This document shows, piece after piece, positions 1 to 8,538 of a stretch of DNA of 33,837 nucleotides. Made by a program: the position numbers and the translations under genes. Numbering within the stretch: position 1 is the stretch's first letter; each line of letters begins with the position of its first letter. The notes beneath the pieces are model-generated. The model searched no databases, was not told the DNA's origin, and worked only from the letters and a program-made list of their open reading frames with translations. This DNA comes from Acidobacteriota bacterium (GTDB lineage Bacteria > Acidobacteriota > Blastocatellia > RBC074): contig JAFDVL010000110.1 of the NCBI GenBank assembly GCA_018268995.1, forward strand, positions 1-33,837, written 5' to 3'.

Positions 1-3000
1 GGCGACCGACATCTTCCCGGAAATTGATATTCCGGTTGTTTCGGTGATTTGGACGTATAACGGCATCTCTGCCGAAGAGATGGAAAAGCGCATCGTCACG
101 TCCAGCGAACGAGGTTTGACGACGACAGTCAACGATATTGAGCATATCGAATCGCAATCGCTGAACGGCGTTGCGATCATCCGCGTGTACTTCCACCCCG
201 GCGCAAAGATCGAAGCCGCGACCGCACAAATCACCGCAATGTCGCAATCCATTCTGCGCGTGTTGCCGCCCGGCTCTACTTCGCCGTTCATTGTTCGCTA
301 CAACGTCTCGAACGTTCCCATCCTGCAAGCCAGTGTCAGCAGCGAATCGCTCAGCGAGCAACAGCTTTACGATTACAGTCAGAACTTTATCCGCACGCAG
401 TTGGCCACAGTGCAGGGCGCTTCGGTGCCTGTGCCTTACGGCGGCAAACCGCGTCAGATTATGGTGGACATTGACGGGCCTGCGCTTTACTCCAAAGGAC
501 TGTCAGCAACGGATGTCAGCGCCGCGATCAATGCGCAAAATCTGATCCTGCCTGCTGGCACAGCCAAGCTGGGCGCGCGCGAATACAACGTGCGACTGAA
601 CAGCAGCCCCGAATCCATTGCGGCGTTGAATGATTTGCCGATCAAACAAGTCGGCAATACGACCGTGTATTTGCGCGATGTGGCGCAGGTGCGCGACGGT
701 TCTTCGGTGCAGCAAAACATTGTGCGGCAGGATGGCCGACGATCTGCGTTGCTGACGATTTTGAAAGGCGGCGGCGCTTCAACGCTGGATATTGTCAGCC
801 GTGTGAAGGAGCGTTTGCCGAATATTATGGCGACGCTGCCGAAAGAATTGCAGGTCAATTTGTTGTTTGACCAATCCGTCTTTGTGCGGGCGGCAATCAA
901 TGGCGTGATGGTTGAAGCTTTGATCGCCGCTTGTTTGACTGCTGCGATGATCCTGCTGTTTTTAGGAAGCTGGCGCAGCACGTTGATTGTGACAATCTCG
1001 ATTCCGCTTTCGATTCTTTGCTCTGTGATCACGTTGAATTTGTTGGGCGAAACCTTGAATGTGATGACGCTCGGCGGACTGGCGTTAGCCGTTGGAATTT
1101 TAGTAGATGACGCAACGGTCGAAATTGAAAACATCCACCGCAACCTCGGTCAGGGCACACCGCTCAAACAAGCGATTCTGGACGGTGCGCAGCAAATTGC
1201 TGTGCCTGCATTTGTCTCGACCTTGGCGATTTGCATCGTCTTTGTCCCCGTCATTTTTTTGACCGGTGCGGCGAAATCCATGTTTACGCCGTTGGCCGAA
1301 GCGGTGGTCTTTGCAATGATGGCGTCGTACTTCCTGTCGCGCACTTTGATCCCAACGATGGTGCTGTATTTATTGCGTGACGAAGCGAAGCAGTTTGATG
1401 CTGAAGGTGAGTTTTACGCTGCGTCCACCAGTATCATCGGACGCTTTCACAACAGCTTCAATCACCGCTTTGAGCATCTGCGCGAACGCTATCGGGATGC
1501 TTTGGCCTGGGCGCTTGCACATCGCCGCTCTGTTGCCATGTTATTTCTCTTCTTTTGCATTGGGTCGTCAGGCTTCCTGTTTTTTATCGGCGAAGACTTC
1601 TTTCCCGCCGTAGATGCCGGGCAGTTTCGATTGCACGTGCGTGCGCCTGCCGGAACCAGGGTCGAAGAAACCGAGCGATTATTTGGCGAAGTCGAAGCCG
1701 CCATTCGCCGCATTGTCCCGCCCGAAGAATTGCGCCTGATTCTCGACAATATCGGGCTGCCGACAGTTGGCATCAACCTCGCGTATTCTGACAGCACGAC
1801 GGTCAGTTTGGCAGATGGCGAAATTCTGGTCGCGCTGCACGAAAAACATCGTCCCACGCCGGAATACGTCAAGCAGTTGCGCCGCGAATTGCCGCGCCAG
1901 TTTCCGCAGATGACGTTCTTCTTTCAACCTGCCGACATCGTCAATCAGATTCTGAATTTCGGCTTGCCCGCGCCGATTGATGTGCAGGTTGTCGGGCGCG
2001 ATTTGAAGGTAAATTACGGCATTGCGCGGCAATTGGAACAACGCATTGCGCGGATTCCCGGCGCGGCAGATGTGCATTTGCATCAGGTGATGGATACGCC
2101 GGAACTGCGCGTGAACGTGGATCGCACACGCGCTGAACAGGTCGGCATCACCCAGCGCGATGTGGCGGGGTCGTTGCTGACTTCGCTCAGTTCCAGCAGC
2201 CAGACCGCGCCGAACTTCTGGCTGAATCCAGAAAACGGCGTCAGCTATTTTGTGGCGGTGCAAACGCCGCAGTACAAAATGGATTCCGTAGATGCGATTA
2301 CCCGTACGCCGATCACGGCAAATGGCCTGACGACCCCGCAACTGCTCAGCAATCTGGCCACCGTCGAACACAGCAAAGCGATGGCCGTCGTCAATCATTA
2401 CAACGTGCAACCGACGTTTGATGTCTATGCCAATGTGCAGGGCCGCGATTTGGGCGGCGTGGCGCGCGATATTGACCGGGTAATTGCCGACATGCAGCCG
2501 ACCTTGCCGCGTGGCACCACTATCGTGATGCGGGGACAAGTCGAAAGCATGCGCTCCTCGTTTGTCGGGCTTGGCTTCGGATTACTCTTTGCGATTCTGT
2601 TGGTGTATTTTCTGATGGTCGTCAACTTTCAATCGTGGCTTGATCCCTTCATCATCCTAACTGCATTGCCGGGCGCGCTGTCCGGCATTTTATGGATGCT
2701 GTTCGTCACGCAAACGACGATCAGCGTGCCGAGTTTGATGGGCGCGATTATGTGTGTAGGGGTGGCGACCGCGAATAGCATCCTGCTCGTCACATTTGCC
2801 AATGACCAACGACGCGAAGGCTTGGATGCAGTCAGTGCCGCACTGTCTGCGGGCTATACGCGATTGCGTCCGGTGTTGATGACCGCGCTGGCGATGATTA
2901 TCGGGATGCTGCCAATGGCGCTCGGTTTCGGCGAAGGTGGTGAACAAAACGCGCCGCTGGGTCGTGCCGTGATTGGCGGCTTAATTGTGGCTACATTTGC

Positions 3001-3100
3001 GACTTTATTTTTTGTGCCCGTTGTCTACAGTGTGTTGCGCCGTAAACCCGTGCAACAGCGCGAGGTCGGCGGCGATTACGCCTTGACGCCCGCAGATTGA
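1..3100 (+). CDS. RND-family efflux permease, 5'-truncated by the window edge
   Basis: This is the inner-membrane proton-driven pump subunit of a tripartite RND exporter. The reading frame is open from base 2, and the codons before the first possible GTG start (base 44) already encode the conserved segment TDIFPEIDIPVVSV, so the true start lies upstream. About 1032 residues are visible. The intramembrane motif GILVDDATVEIEN has its Asp pair at visible residues 369-370; compared with the AcrB Asp pair near 407-408, roughly 35-40 residues (the first membrane helix) are missing. Two large periplasmic loops and two blocks of hydrophobic helices are visible, as expected of HAE1/AcrB-like pumps. 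The substrate cannot be read from the sequence. An adaptor gene follows about 100 bases downstream; no TolC-type outer-membrane gene is in view. The family call is very secure. Confidence 0.95.
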   Translation, partial: ATDIFPEIDIPVVSVIWTYNGISAEEMEKRIVTSSERGLTTTVNDIEHIESQSLNGVAIIRVYFHPGAKIEAATAQITAMSQSILRVLPPGSTSPFIVRYNVSNVPILQASVSSESLSEQQLYDYSQNFIRTQLATVQGASVPVPYGGKPRQIMVDIDGPALYSKGLSATDVSAAINAQNLILPAGTAKLGAREYNVRLNSSPESIAALNDLPIKQVGNTTVYLRDVAQVRDGSSVQQNIVRQDGRRSALLTILKGGGASTLDIVSRVKERLPNIMATLPKELQVNLLFDQSVFVRAAINGVMVEALIAACLTAAMILLFLGSWRSTLIVTISIPLSILCSVITLNLLGETLNVMTLGGLALAVGILVDDATVEIENIHRNLGQGTPLKQAILDGAQQIAVPAFVSTLAICIVFVPVIFLTGAAKSMFTPLAEAVVFAMMASYFLSRTLIPTMVLYLLRDEAKQFDAEGEFYAASTSIIGRFHNSFNHRFEHLRERYRDALAWALAHRRSVAMLFLFFCIGSSGFLFFIGEDFFPAVDAGQFRLHVRAPAGTRVEETERLFGEVEAAIRRIVPPEELRLILDNIGLPTVGINLAYSDSTTVSLADGEILVALHEKHRPTPEYVKQLRRELPRQFPQMTFFFQPADIVNQILNFGLPAPIDVQVVGRDLKVNYGIARQLEQRIARIPGAADVHLHQVMDTPELRVNVDRTRAEQVGITQRDVAGSLLTSLSSSSQTAPNFWLNPENGVSYFVAVQTPQYKMDSVDAITRTPITANGLTTPQLLSNLATVEHSKAMAVVNHYNVQPTFDVYANVQGRDLGGVARDIDRVIADMQPTLPRGTTIVMRGQVESMRSSFVGLGFGLLFAILLVYFLMVVNFQSWLDPFIILTALPGALSGILWMLFVTQTTISVPSLMGAIMCVGVATANSILLVTFANDQRREGLDAVSAALSAGYTRLRPVLMTALAMIIGMLPMALGFGEGGEQNAPLGRAVIGGLIVATFATLFFVPVVYSVLRRKPVQQREVGGDYALTPAD

Positions 3101-3108
3101 GAAGAGGC

Positions 3109-3183
3109 GGAAGCCCGACTGTCAAGGAGGGCGTGATTCTTCTTCTTCCCTCCTTCACAGTCGGGCTTCTGCCGTCATTTTTT
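3109..3183. terminator. Long hairpin with T-run between RND permease and adaptor
   Basis: Arms 3109-3131 and 3148-3170 are 23 bases each and nearly perfectly complementary, with a 16-base loop. A run of six T starts at 3178. This has the form of an intrinsic terminator, but the arm length and the motif AGCCCGACTGT also resemble intergenic repeat families common in acidobacterial genomes. If it terminates, the adaptor at 3203 needs read-through or its own promoter. Confidence 0.55.
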
Positions 3184-3202
3184 ATAAGAAAGAGAGTATT
3201 TC

Positions 3203-4588
3203 GTGAGCGTAAGTTTGTTACCCCCAACGGAGGAAACAACGTCCAAACAACAGGCTGAGAAACCACAGCCGATTTCTGCCCCTGCCAGGAAGCGCAGCAA
3301 AACGGCCTTTTTTGGTGTGGCCTTGTTACTGATTATTTTACTGATTGCGGGCATCCTGCCGCGCCTGAAACGGCACAACGAATTGGCAGCGATGACGCAC
3401 GAACAGGAACAATCATTGCCCGTCGTGACCGTTGCTGGGCCACGTAAAGCCGAAGCGACGAATGAATTGATTTTACCTGCGACCACACAGGCGATTCAGG
3501 AAACCATGATTTATGCCCGCCACGGCGGATACGTGCGTCGCTGGCTGGCCGGGATGGGGCAAGATGTTCGCGCCGGGCAACTGCTGGCCGAAATTTCCGC
3601 GCCAGAATCCGATCAACAACTCGGCGCGGCGCGACAAGAGGCCGTGGAAGCGGAGCAGACAGTTACGCAAACACGTTCTGAACTTGGTCAGGTGCAAGCC
3701 TCGCTGGAACAGGCCGAAGCCTCACTTAAACAGGCACGCACGAATCTGGAATTGGCGCGCGTGAATCTGGAACGCTCGAAAACCTTAGTCGCGCAAGGCG
3801 TCGTTTCGCAGCAGGACACCGATGACAAGCAGGCCCTCTACGATGCGCGTCAGGCCGACCTTGAAGCCGCACAGGCCAACATTCGCGCTCGTCAGGCGGC
3901 GGTCAAAGCACAGCAGTCTGCAATTGATTCCAAAGCCGCAGGATTTAAAGCTCGTCAGGCGAATGTGCAGCGGTTAGAAGAAATCCACTCCTTTCAACGA
4001 GTGGTTGCGCCCTACGATGGTACGATTACCGCACGCAATGTCGAAGTTGGTGTGCTGATCAGTGCGACTGGTGCGACGCCTACTGGAACAGGATTGTTTC
4101 GCCTGGCCAAAATGGACATCATTCGTGTTTTTATCAACGTGCCGCAAACGTATGTGACTGCGATGGAGAAGGGCTTGCCTGCTGAGGTTCAAGTGAAGGA
4201 ATTACCGCAAAAAGTTTTTACCGGTAATGTCATTGGCACCTCGCATTATATTGATCCGGCGACGCGCACGTTGATGGTTGAGGTTCGTGTGCCCAATCCG
4301 ACGCGCCAACTCCTGCCGGGCATGTATGCTCAGGTGAAGTTTGCGTTGCCGTCGGTGCAGGACGCGGTCATCATTCCTGCTACAGCGCTGGTCGCAAATG
4401 CCGAAGGCACTCAGGTCTTAACCTTGCGCCCGGATCAAACTGTCCACGTGCAAAAGATCGAAGTCGGGCGTGATTATGGCAAAGAGATTGAAGTGATTGC
4501 GGGCTTGCAAGGCGATGAATCCATCATCACCAATCCATCTGACGCCTTGCACGAAGGCACACGCGTGCAAGTGTCGAAGACGAAATAA
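3203..4588 (+). CDS. RND efflux periplasmic adaptor (membrane fusion protein, HlyD/AcrA type)
   Basis: This protein links the RND pump to an outer-membrane channel across the periplasm. The 461-residue product has one N-terminal membrane helix (about 35-53). The first half of a lipoyl-like domain follows (about 105-132), then a long coiled-coil hairpin (about 138-262) rich in Ala, Gln and Glu heptads. The second lipoyl half (about 263-288, with VVAPYDGTITARNVEVG), a beta-barrel domain (about 300-390) and a membrane-proximal domain complete it. The GTG at 3203 is chosen because it places the helix near the N-terminus; the upstream Shine-Dalgarno is weak (AGAGAG, about 3190). It follows the RND permease, the reverse of the more usual adaptor-then-pump order, with a terminator-like hairpin in between. 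Confidence 0.93.
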   Translation: MSVSLLPPTEETTSKQQAEKPQPISAPARKRSKTAFFGVALLLIILLIAGILPRLKRHNELAAMTHEQEQSLPVVTVAGPRKAEATNELILPATTQAIQETMIYARHGGYVRRWLAGMGQDVRAGQLLAEISAPESDQQLGAARQEAVEAEQTVTQTRSELGQVQASLEQAEASLKQARTNLELARVNLERSKTLVAQGVVSQQDTDDKQALYDARQADLEAAQANIRARQAAVKAQQSAIDSKAAGFKARQANVQRLEEIHSFQRVVAPYDGTITARNVEVGVLISATGATPTGTGLFRLAKMDIIRVFINVPQTYVTAMEKGLPAEVQVKELPQKVFTGNVIGTSHYIDPATRTLMVEVRVPNPTRQLLPGMYAQVKFALPSVQDAVIIPATALVANAEGTQVLTLRPDQTVHVQKIEVGRDYGKEIEVIAGLQGDESIITNPSDALHEGTRVQVSKTK

Positions 4589-4621
4589 ACCACGGAGCGC
4601 GCGGAGGACACAGAGTTTTTA

Positions 4622-4701
4622 AGACAGGATGGACAAGATTAGAAACAAGATTTACAAGAAAAAGCCTGTTAATCTTGTAGAAAATCTTGTCAATCCTGTC
4701 T
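4622..4701. repeat. Palindromic intergenic repeat, GACAGGATTGACAAGATT family
   Basis: Arms 4622-4640 and 4683-4701 are inverted copies of AGACAGGATGGACAAGATT with a single mismatch. Between them lie further partial copies of ACAAGATT and CTTGT. The same unit recurs at 19151-19243. It sits between the convergent adaptor and aminotransferase genes, so it could end transcription from both sides. Just upstream, 4590-4616 holds a CACGGAG/CACAGAG-like stretch that is often found beside this repeat type. Confidence 0.7.
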
Positions 4702-4725
4702 AGCGTTCCATGTTTTGCGTGGTTT

Positions 4726-5901
4726 TCATCCTTGTTTCAATCGCTGCAATCGTTCCGCCGCTGCCTGCAAGGTTTCATCGCGTTTGCAGTAGCAAAAGCG
4801 CACAAGTTGCGCGCCAAGTTCAGGATGACGGTAAAAACTGCTGCCCGGCACGACTGCCACGCCGATGTCACGAATCAGATAATTCGCAAACGCAAAATCA
4901 TCCTTGAACCCAAAGCCTGAAATGTCAGCCATGATGTAATACGCTCCGTCCGGCGTATGACATTTGAAACCGCTTTCTTCCAGTACTCGAACTAGAAAAT
5001 CCCGGCGTTTCAGATAGGCATTTTGTAAATTCTGGTAATACTCGCGCGGCATTCCCAGCGCCGTCACACAGGCTTCCTGCAAAGGGGCTGTCGCGCACAC
5101 GCTCAGGAAGTCATGCACCTGCCGAATGCCATCCATCAAATCAGGATGCGCCAGCGCAAATCCGACGCGCCAACCAGTGACCTCATAGGTTTTCGACATG
5201 CTGTTGATGGTGATCGTGCGCTCGCGCATGCCGTCCAGCGTTGCCATCGGCACGTGGGCAATGTTGCGCACCAGATCGGGATACCAGATGTGTTCGTAGA
5301 TTTCATCTGTGATCGCCAGCGCATCGTGCTCGATACACAAATCCGCTATGAATCGCAGTTCCTCACGCGTGAAGACTTTGCCCGTCGGATTGTGCGGCGT
5401 GTTGATGATGATGGCTTTCGTTTTTTCGTTGAAGGTGGCGCGCAGTTCATCGTGGTCGAAATGCCAGTCAGGTGCGTGCAGGGTGACGTGGCGGATCGTT
5501 GCTTCGGTCAGAATCGTGTCAGGATTGTAATTCTCAAAAAACGGCTCAAACACGATCACTTCATCGCCTGGATTGATGATGGCCAGCAGCGAGGCAATCA
5601 TCGCTTCGGTTGATCCGACAGTCACGACAATTTCGCGTTCCGGGTCGAACTCCAAGCCCATACTCCAGCGGTTTTTTTCAGCAATCGCATCGCGCAATCG
5701 TTTGGTTCCCCAGGTGATCGTGTATTGATTGTGATCCGCATCAATTGCTGCTTTGGCTGCGCGTTTGATTTCATCCGAGGTCGGAAAATCGGGAAATCCT
5801 TGCGATAAATTAACCGCACCGCTCTGAATAGCCTGCCGTGACATATCGCGGATGATGGATTTGGTGAAGCGTAATACTTTGCGCGAGAGATGGTGTTTCA
5901 T
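4726..5901 (-). CDS. Class I/II PLP-dependent aminotransferase
   Basis: A fold-type I aminotransferase of 391 residues that transfers an amino group between an amino acid and a 2-oxo acid in the cytoplasm. The PLP lysine is K237 in the motif NSMSKTYEVTGWR. The cofactor-binding Asn is N171 in NPTGK, the ring-binding Asp is D199 in ITDEIYEH, and the carboxylate-binding Arg is R368 in LVRFCY. The N-terminal SQGFPDFP motif and the SKTYEVTGWRVGFA stretch are typical of the methionine/kynurenine/aromatic aminotransferase branch, but the substrate cannot be fixed from sequence. It starts 26 bases after the stop of the alpha/beta hydrolase, so the two are probably co-transcribed. No strong Shine-Dalgarno is seen before the ATG. 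Confidence 0.93.
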   Translation of the reverse strand: MKHHLSRKVLRFTKSIIRDMSRQAIQSGAVNLSQGFPDFPTSDEIKRAAKAAIDADHNQYTITWGTKRLRDAIAEKNRWSMGLEFDPEREIVVTVGSTEAMIASLLAIINPGDEVIVFEPFFENYNPDTILTEATIRHVTLHAPDWHFDHDELRATFNEKTKAIIINTPHNPTGKVFTREELRFIADLCIEHDALAITDEIYEHIWYPDLVRNIAHVPMATLDGMRERTITINSMSKTYEVTGWRVGFALAHPDLMDGIRQVHDFLSVCATAPLQEACVTALGMPREYYQNLQNAYLKRRDFLVRVLEESGFKCHTPDGAYYIMADISGFGFKDDFAFANYLIRDIGVAVVPGSSFYRHPELGAQLVRFCYCKRDETLQAAAERLQRLKQG

Positions 5902-5927
5902 AAGGGTTCGTTATAGTTCACTCCGGC

Positions 5928-6701
5928 TCAAAGCGAAAGGCACCGATGCACAAAATTCACGGTTGCCTGGAGGATGGCTGCGGGTTGATCGCGATGGGGC
6001 GAATGCCCGCAATTCGCCAGCTTCAGCAGCTCTACACTCGGTGCTTGCGCGGCAATGCGATCAAGATGCTCCATCGTACCGTATTCATCCCCCTCGCCTT
6101 GGACGGCCAGAATCGGGCAGGCGATTGAAGGTAAATACTCCTCAATATTCCACGTGCGAAATTCAGGATGCAGCCAAATGTTGCACCATCCCCAAAACGC
6201 CGAATCAGGATTGTCATGATACCGCGCGAGTTTCTGTTTTAGATCTGTGGTCAGATAGCTTTCGCGGGTTTTCCGAATGCCAGTGAGACTGATTTCTTCG
6301 ACCATGACATGCGGTGCCAGGACGATGGCTCCACTGATGGGGCGGACGCCGCTGCCAGCATGAATTAACGCGATAGAGCCGCCGTCACTATGCCCGAATA
6401 AAATGGGCATCTTCAGCTTGAGCTTGTCCAGTAATTCCGGCAACACGTGGAGCGCTTCGCTATGCAGGTAGTTGACGGCGCGATCTTCTCGGAGCGCATC
6501 TGATTTTCCGTAGCCATGGCGTGAATAGACAACTGCTTCGCAGCCAGTCGCGTCTGCGATTTGTTGCGGGAAGTCTCGCCACAATGCAACCGAACCAAGC
6601 CCTTCGTGCAGAAACACGATTGGTGGTGCGTCGGGGCGCGCTTTGGCGGAAGGGAAGCGAGCATATTCGATGCGATGGTGTTGAAGTTGAAGGAAGTTCA
6701 T
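5928..6701 (-). CDS. Alpha/beta-fold hydrolase
   Basis: A cytoplasmic alpha/beta hydrolase of 257 residues without a signal peptide. The triad is visible: nucleophile S105 in GHSDGG, acid D205 in QGEGDEYG, and H233 in NCGHSPHRDQP. The oxyanion region is HEGLGS (about 32-37). The substrate is unknown; esterase, lactonase or C-C hydrolase activities are all possible within this family. It is the first gene of a leftward pair with the aminotransferase and is transcribed divergently from the regulator at 6796, with only 94 bases between the two starts. It may share a control region with that regulator, but no copy of the palindromes seen downstream of the regulator is visible here. Confidence 0.9.
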   Translation of the reverse strand: MNFLQLQHHRIEYARFPSAKARPDAPPIVFLHEGLGSVALWRDFPQQIADATGCEAVVYSRHGYGKSDALREDRAVNYLHSEALHVLPELLDKLKLKMPILFGHSDGGSIALIHAGSGVRPISGAIVLAPHVMVEEISLTGIRKTRESYLTTDLKQKLARYHDNPDSAFWGWCNIWLHPEFRTWNIEEYLPSIACPILAVQGEGDEYGTMEHLDRIAAQAPSVELLKLANCGHSPHRDQPAAILQATVNFVHRCLSL

Positions 6702-6795
6702 TCGTGGTTTTTATGTGGCACGCCAGATGACTTTTTTGCCGGAGCAATAGTATGCTTAGGATCATCAACTTTGAAAGTACCTGATAACTATAAAA
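6702..6795. promoter_or_regulatory. Divergent promoter region, hydrolase/regulator
   Basis: This 94-base gap separates the divergent starts of the hydrolase (-) and the regulator (+) and must hold promoters for both. It is AT-rich near the regulator, with TTGAAA at 6770-6775 as a possible -35 element, but no convincing -10 at the right spacing. The regulator ATG lacks a clear Shine-Dalgarno. Confidence 0.35.
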
Positions 6796-7899
6796 ATGAG
6801 CAAAGACTCAGAAACCGTTGAAGCAGTCGTACGTGCGTGTCGGCTTTTGCAGTCGTTCCACGTGCAGGAAGAAGTCTTAACGCTAAGCCAGTTAGTCGCA
6901 CGTACCCGCTTGAGCAAAACCACTTGCTTCCGGTTGCTCCAAAGCCTTGTCAAAGGTGGCATGATCGAACAGGTCAGTCGCGGGAACTATCGCAGCCGAC
7001 TCCAACCCTTAAGACAATCTTCAGTAACCTTAGGCTTTGCGGCGCAGACGACCGACAGCGAATTTTCCCGCGAAGTCAGCCAAAGCCTTCACCACGCTGC
7101 GGCCAGAGAGCATATTCAATTGATTGCGGTGGATAATCGCTATAGCCCAAAAATGGCGCTCCGCAATGCAGATTTACTCATTAAGGAAGGCGTTGCTCTG
7201 GTCTTGGAATTTCAGACCTATGAACACGTCGCGCCAATTATTTCGTCCAAATTCATCGAAGCGAATATTCCCGTGATCGCCATTGAAATCCCGCATCCTG
7301 GTGCCACGTATTTCGGTGCTGATAACTATCGCGCGGGTGTCATTGGAGGTCAGGCGCTTGGCCGTTGGGCAAAGGAAAACTGGGAAGGACAGATCGAGGC
7401 TGTGTTGATGCTGGAACTCCCCATTGCTGGTTCGTTGCCGCAATTGCGGATCACGGGGACGCTGGCCGGATTGAGCGAAACGCTATCGGGGATGAATACC
7501 CGACTGGTCACGCATTTAGATGGCAAAGGCGAGTTTGAGAAAAGCCTGGATGTCGTCCGGCGTTACCTGCGCCGCACACCACCAAAACGAACCCTGATTG
7601 CTGCGGTCAATGATCCCAGTGCGCTTGGAGCCTTGCGCGCATTTGAAGAAGCTGGACGCGGTCATTTGTGCGCGGTCATGGGGCAAAATGCAACGCGAGA
7701 TGCTCGCGAAGAACTCCGTCGTCCCAACACACGTTTGATCGGCTCTGTTGCCTATTTCCCTGAACGTTATGGAGAGGAATTAATTCCAATGGCACTCTCT
7801 ATTTTGCAAAAGAAACCTGTTCCCGCCTCGGTTTTCGTAAAGCATCAATTGATTACCCCTAAAAACATCAGTTTGATTTACCCTGCCCAGACAGATTAG
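6796..7899 (+). CDS. Transcriptional regulator: IclR-type HTH fused to a sugar-binding PBP-like domain
   Basis: A 367-residue DNA-binding sensor. Residues 1-68 form an IclR-like winged helix (the segment around LSQLVARTRLSKTTCFRLLQ gives the helix-turn-helix, then GGMIEQV and a wing). Residues about 77-363 resemble type 1 periplasmic-binding-protein/LacI-family ligand domains, with FGADNYRAGVIGGQALGRW and LIAAVNDPSALGALRAFEEAG as characteristic stretches. There is no signal peptide, so it acts in the cytoplasm. Normal IclR proteins carry a GAF-like effector domain, and LacI proteins carry a different HTH, so the pairing is distinctive. Placed just upstream of the glycoside locus, it probably senses a sugar or sugar derivative and controls the + strand genes from 8539. 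The ligand is not predictable. Confidence 0.85.
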   Translation: MSKDSETVEAVVRACRLLQSFHVQEEVLTLSQLVARTRLSKTTCFRLLQSLVKGGMIEQVSRGNYRSRLQPLRQSSVTLGFAAQTTDSEFSREVSQSLHHAAAREHIQLIAVDNRYSPKMALRNADLLIKEGVALVLEFQTYEHVAPIISSKFIEANIPVIAIEIPHPGATYFGADNYRAGVIGGQALGRWAKENWEGQIEAVLMLELPIAGSLPQLRITGTLAGLSETLSGMNTRLVTHLDGKGEFEKSLDVVRRYLRRTPPKRTLIAAVNDPSALGALRAFEEAGRGHLCAVMGQNATRDAREELRRPNTRLIGSVAYFPERYGEELIPMALSILQKKPVPASVFVKHQLITPKNISLIYPAQTD

Positions 7900-7946
7900 T
7901 GCGTAATAAAAGAGAGCGCTTGTGAAGTATATTGCGCATCTTTGTG

Positions 7947-7961
7947 TTCCACGATGCGGAA
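7947..7961. promoter_or_regulatory. Putative operator 1 for the IclR/PBP regulator
   Basis: The 15-base imperfect palindrome TTCCACGATGCGGAA has TTCC/GGAA outer arms. Its reverse complement recurs exactly at 8023-8037. Small palindromes with TTCC/GGAA ends fit IclR-family operators in general form. It lies 47 bases after the regulator stop codon. The role is inferred. Confidence 0.55.
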
Positions 7962-8022
7962 TGTTATGCGCCAGAATGTTCCAGCTGAATTTAGCTAACT
8001 CGTTGAAATAACCTGCTTCTTG

Positions 8023-8037
8023 TTCCGCATCGTGGAA
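8023..8037. promoter_or_regulatory. Putative operator 2 for the IclR/PBP regulator
   Basis: TTCCGCATCGTGGAA is the exact reverse complement of the site at 7947-7961; the centres are 76 bases apart (about seven helical turns). Together they could form a looped or cooperative operator, or the arms of a long hairpin. A looser TTCC-N7-GGAA copy follows at 8082-8096. Confidence 0.55.
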
Positions 8038-8538
8038 TACTGCGGTTGGAGGATTTTTTTGATTGCCTTAACTGAAGGTACTTCCTATCGTGGGAACGCT
8101 GGGAACTATCATTAAATCTAAAAATCTAACAACGCAATACATCAGTTAGAGCTACAAACACGAATTTAATCTAATCAGCCTTCCGCAATTACCTTAATCG
8201 GGAATTGTTTTTATGTGAAGGCTGGCGATAGCAGGCGCGTCAGCGTTTAAATGACGAATGTAACTACTTTCTACGGGTAGTTGTAGTGATTGAGAAAGAC
8301 TGAATATGCTGACCGCTCTTTGGCGGTTTATCAGGCCTGGGATGAATTCACTCGTTTGAAGTTTAATAGCGGTTGCATCCCTCCTCCCACCAGGACAAGA
8401 CGAAAAACGAGAGCACGGTTGAGAAACCGATCTGCACCCGTCTGTTTGATGGCACTGCCTCATTCAGACTCACGACCTATACCCCAAGTTAATACCCTTG
8501 GGAGCAATTCCGAGGGATCTTGCTAAGGAGACAATGTA

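Larger units (their letters stand above)
7900..8538 (+). other. Non-coding leader between regulator and receptor 1
   Basis: This is the longest gene-free stretch (639 bases). It carries the two operator-like palindromes at 7947-7961 and 8023-8037, a weaker third at 8082-8096, a small hairpin AACTAC/GTAGTT at 8262-8282, and a hairpin CCCAAG/CTTGGG at 8483-8502. The Shine-Dalgarno AAGGAG of the receptor lies at 8525-8530. I see no convincing protein-coding frame and no riboswitch class I can name. The 440 bases after the palindromes would form a long 5' untranslated region if the promoter is near them. Confidence 0.6.

Noticed and set aside
1679..2539. 286-codon open frame on the - strand inside the RND permease
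   Set aside because: It is a shadow of the conserved pump gene; composition is atypical and no motif is present.
8082..8096. Third operator copy TTCCTATCGTGGGAA
   Set aside because: Only the outer TTCC/GGAA arms match; kept as a weak possibility in the operator finding rather than as a feature.
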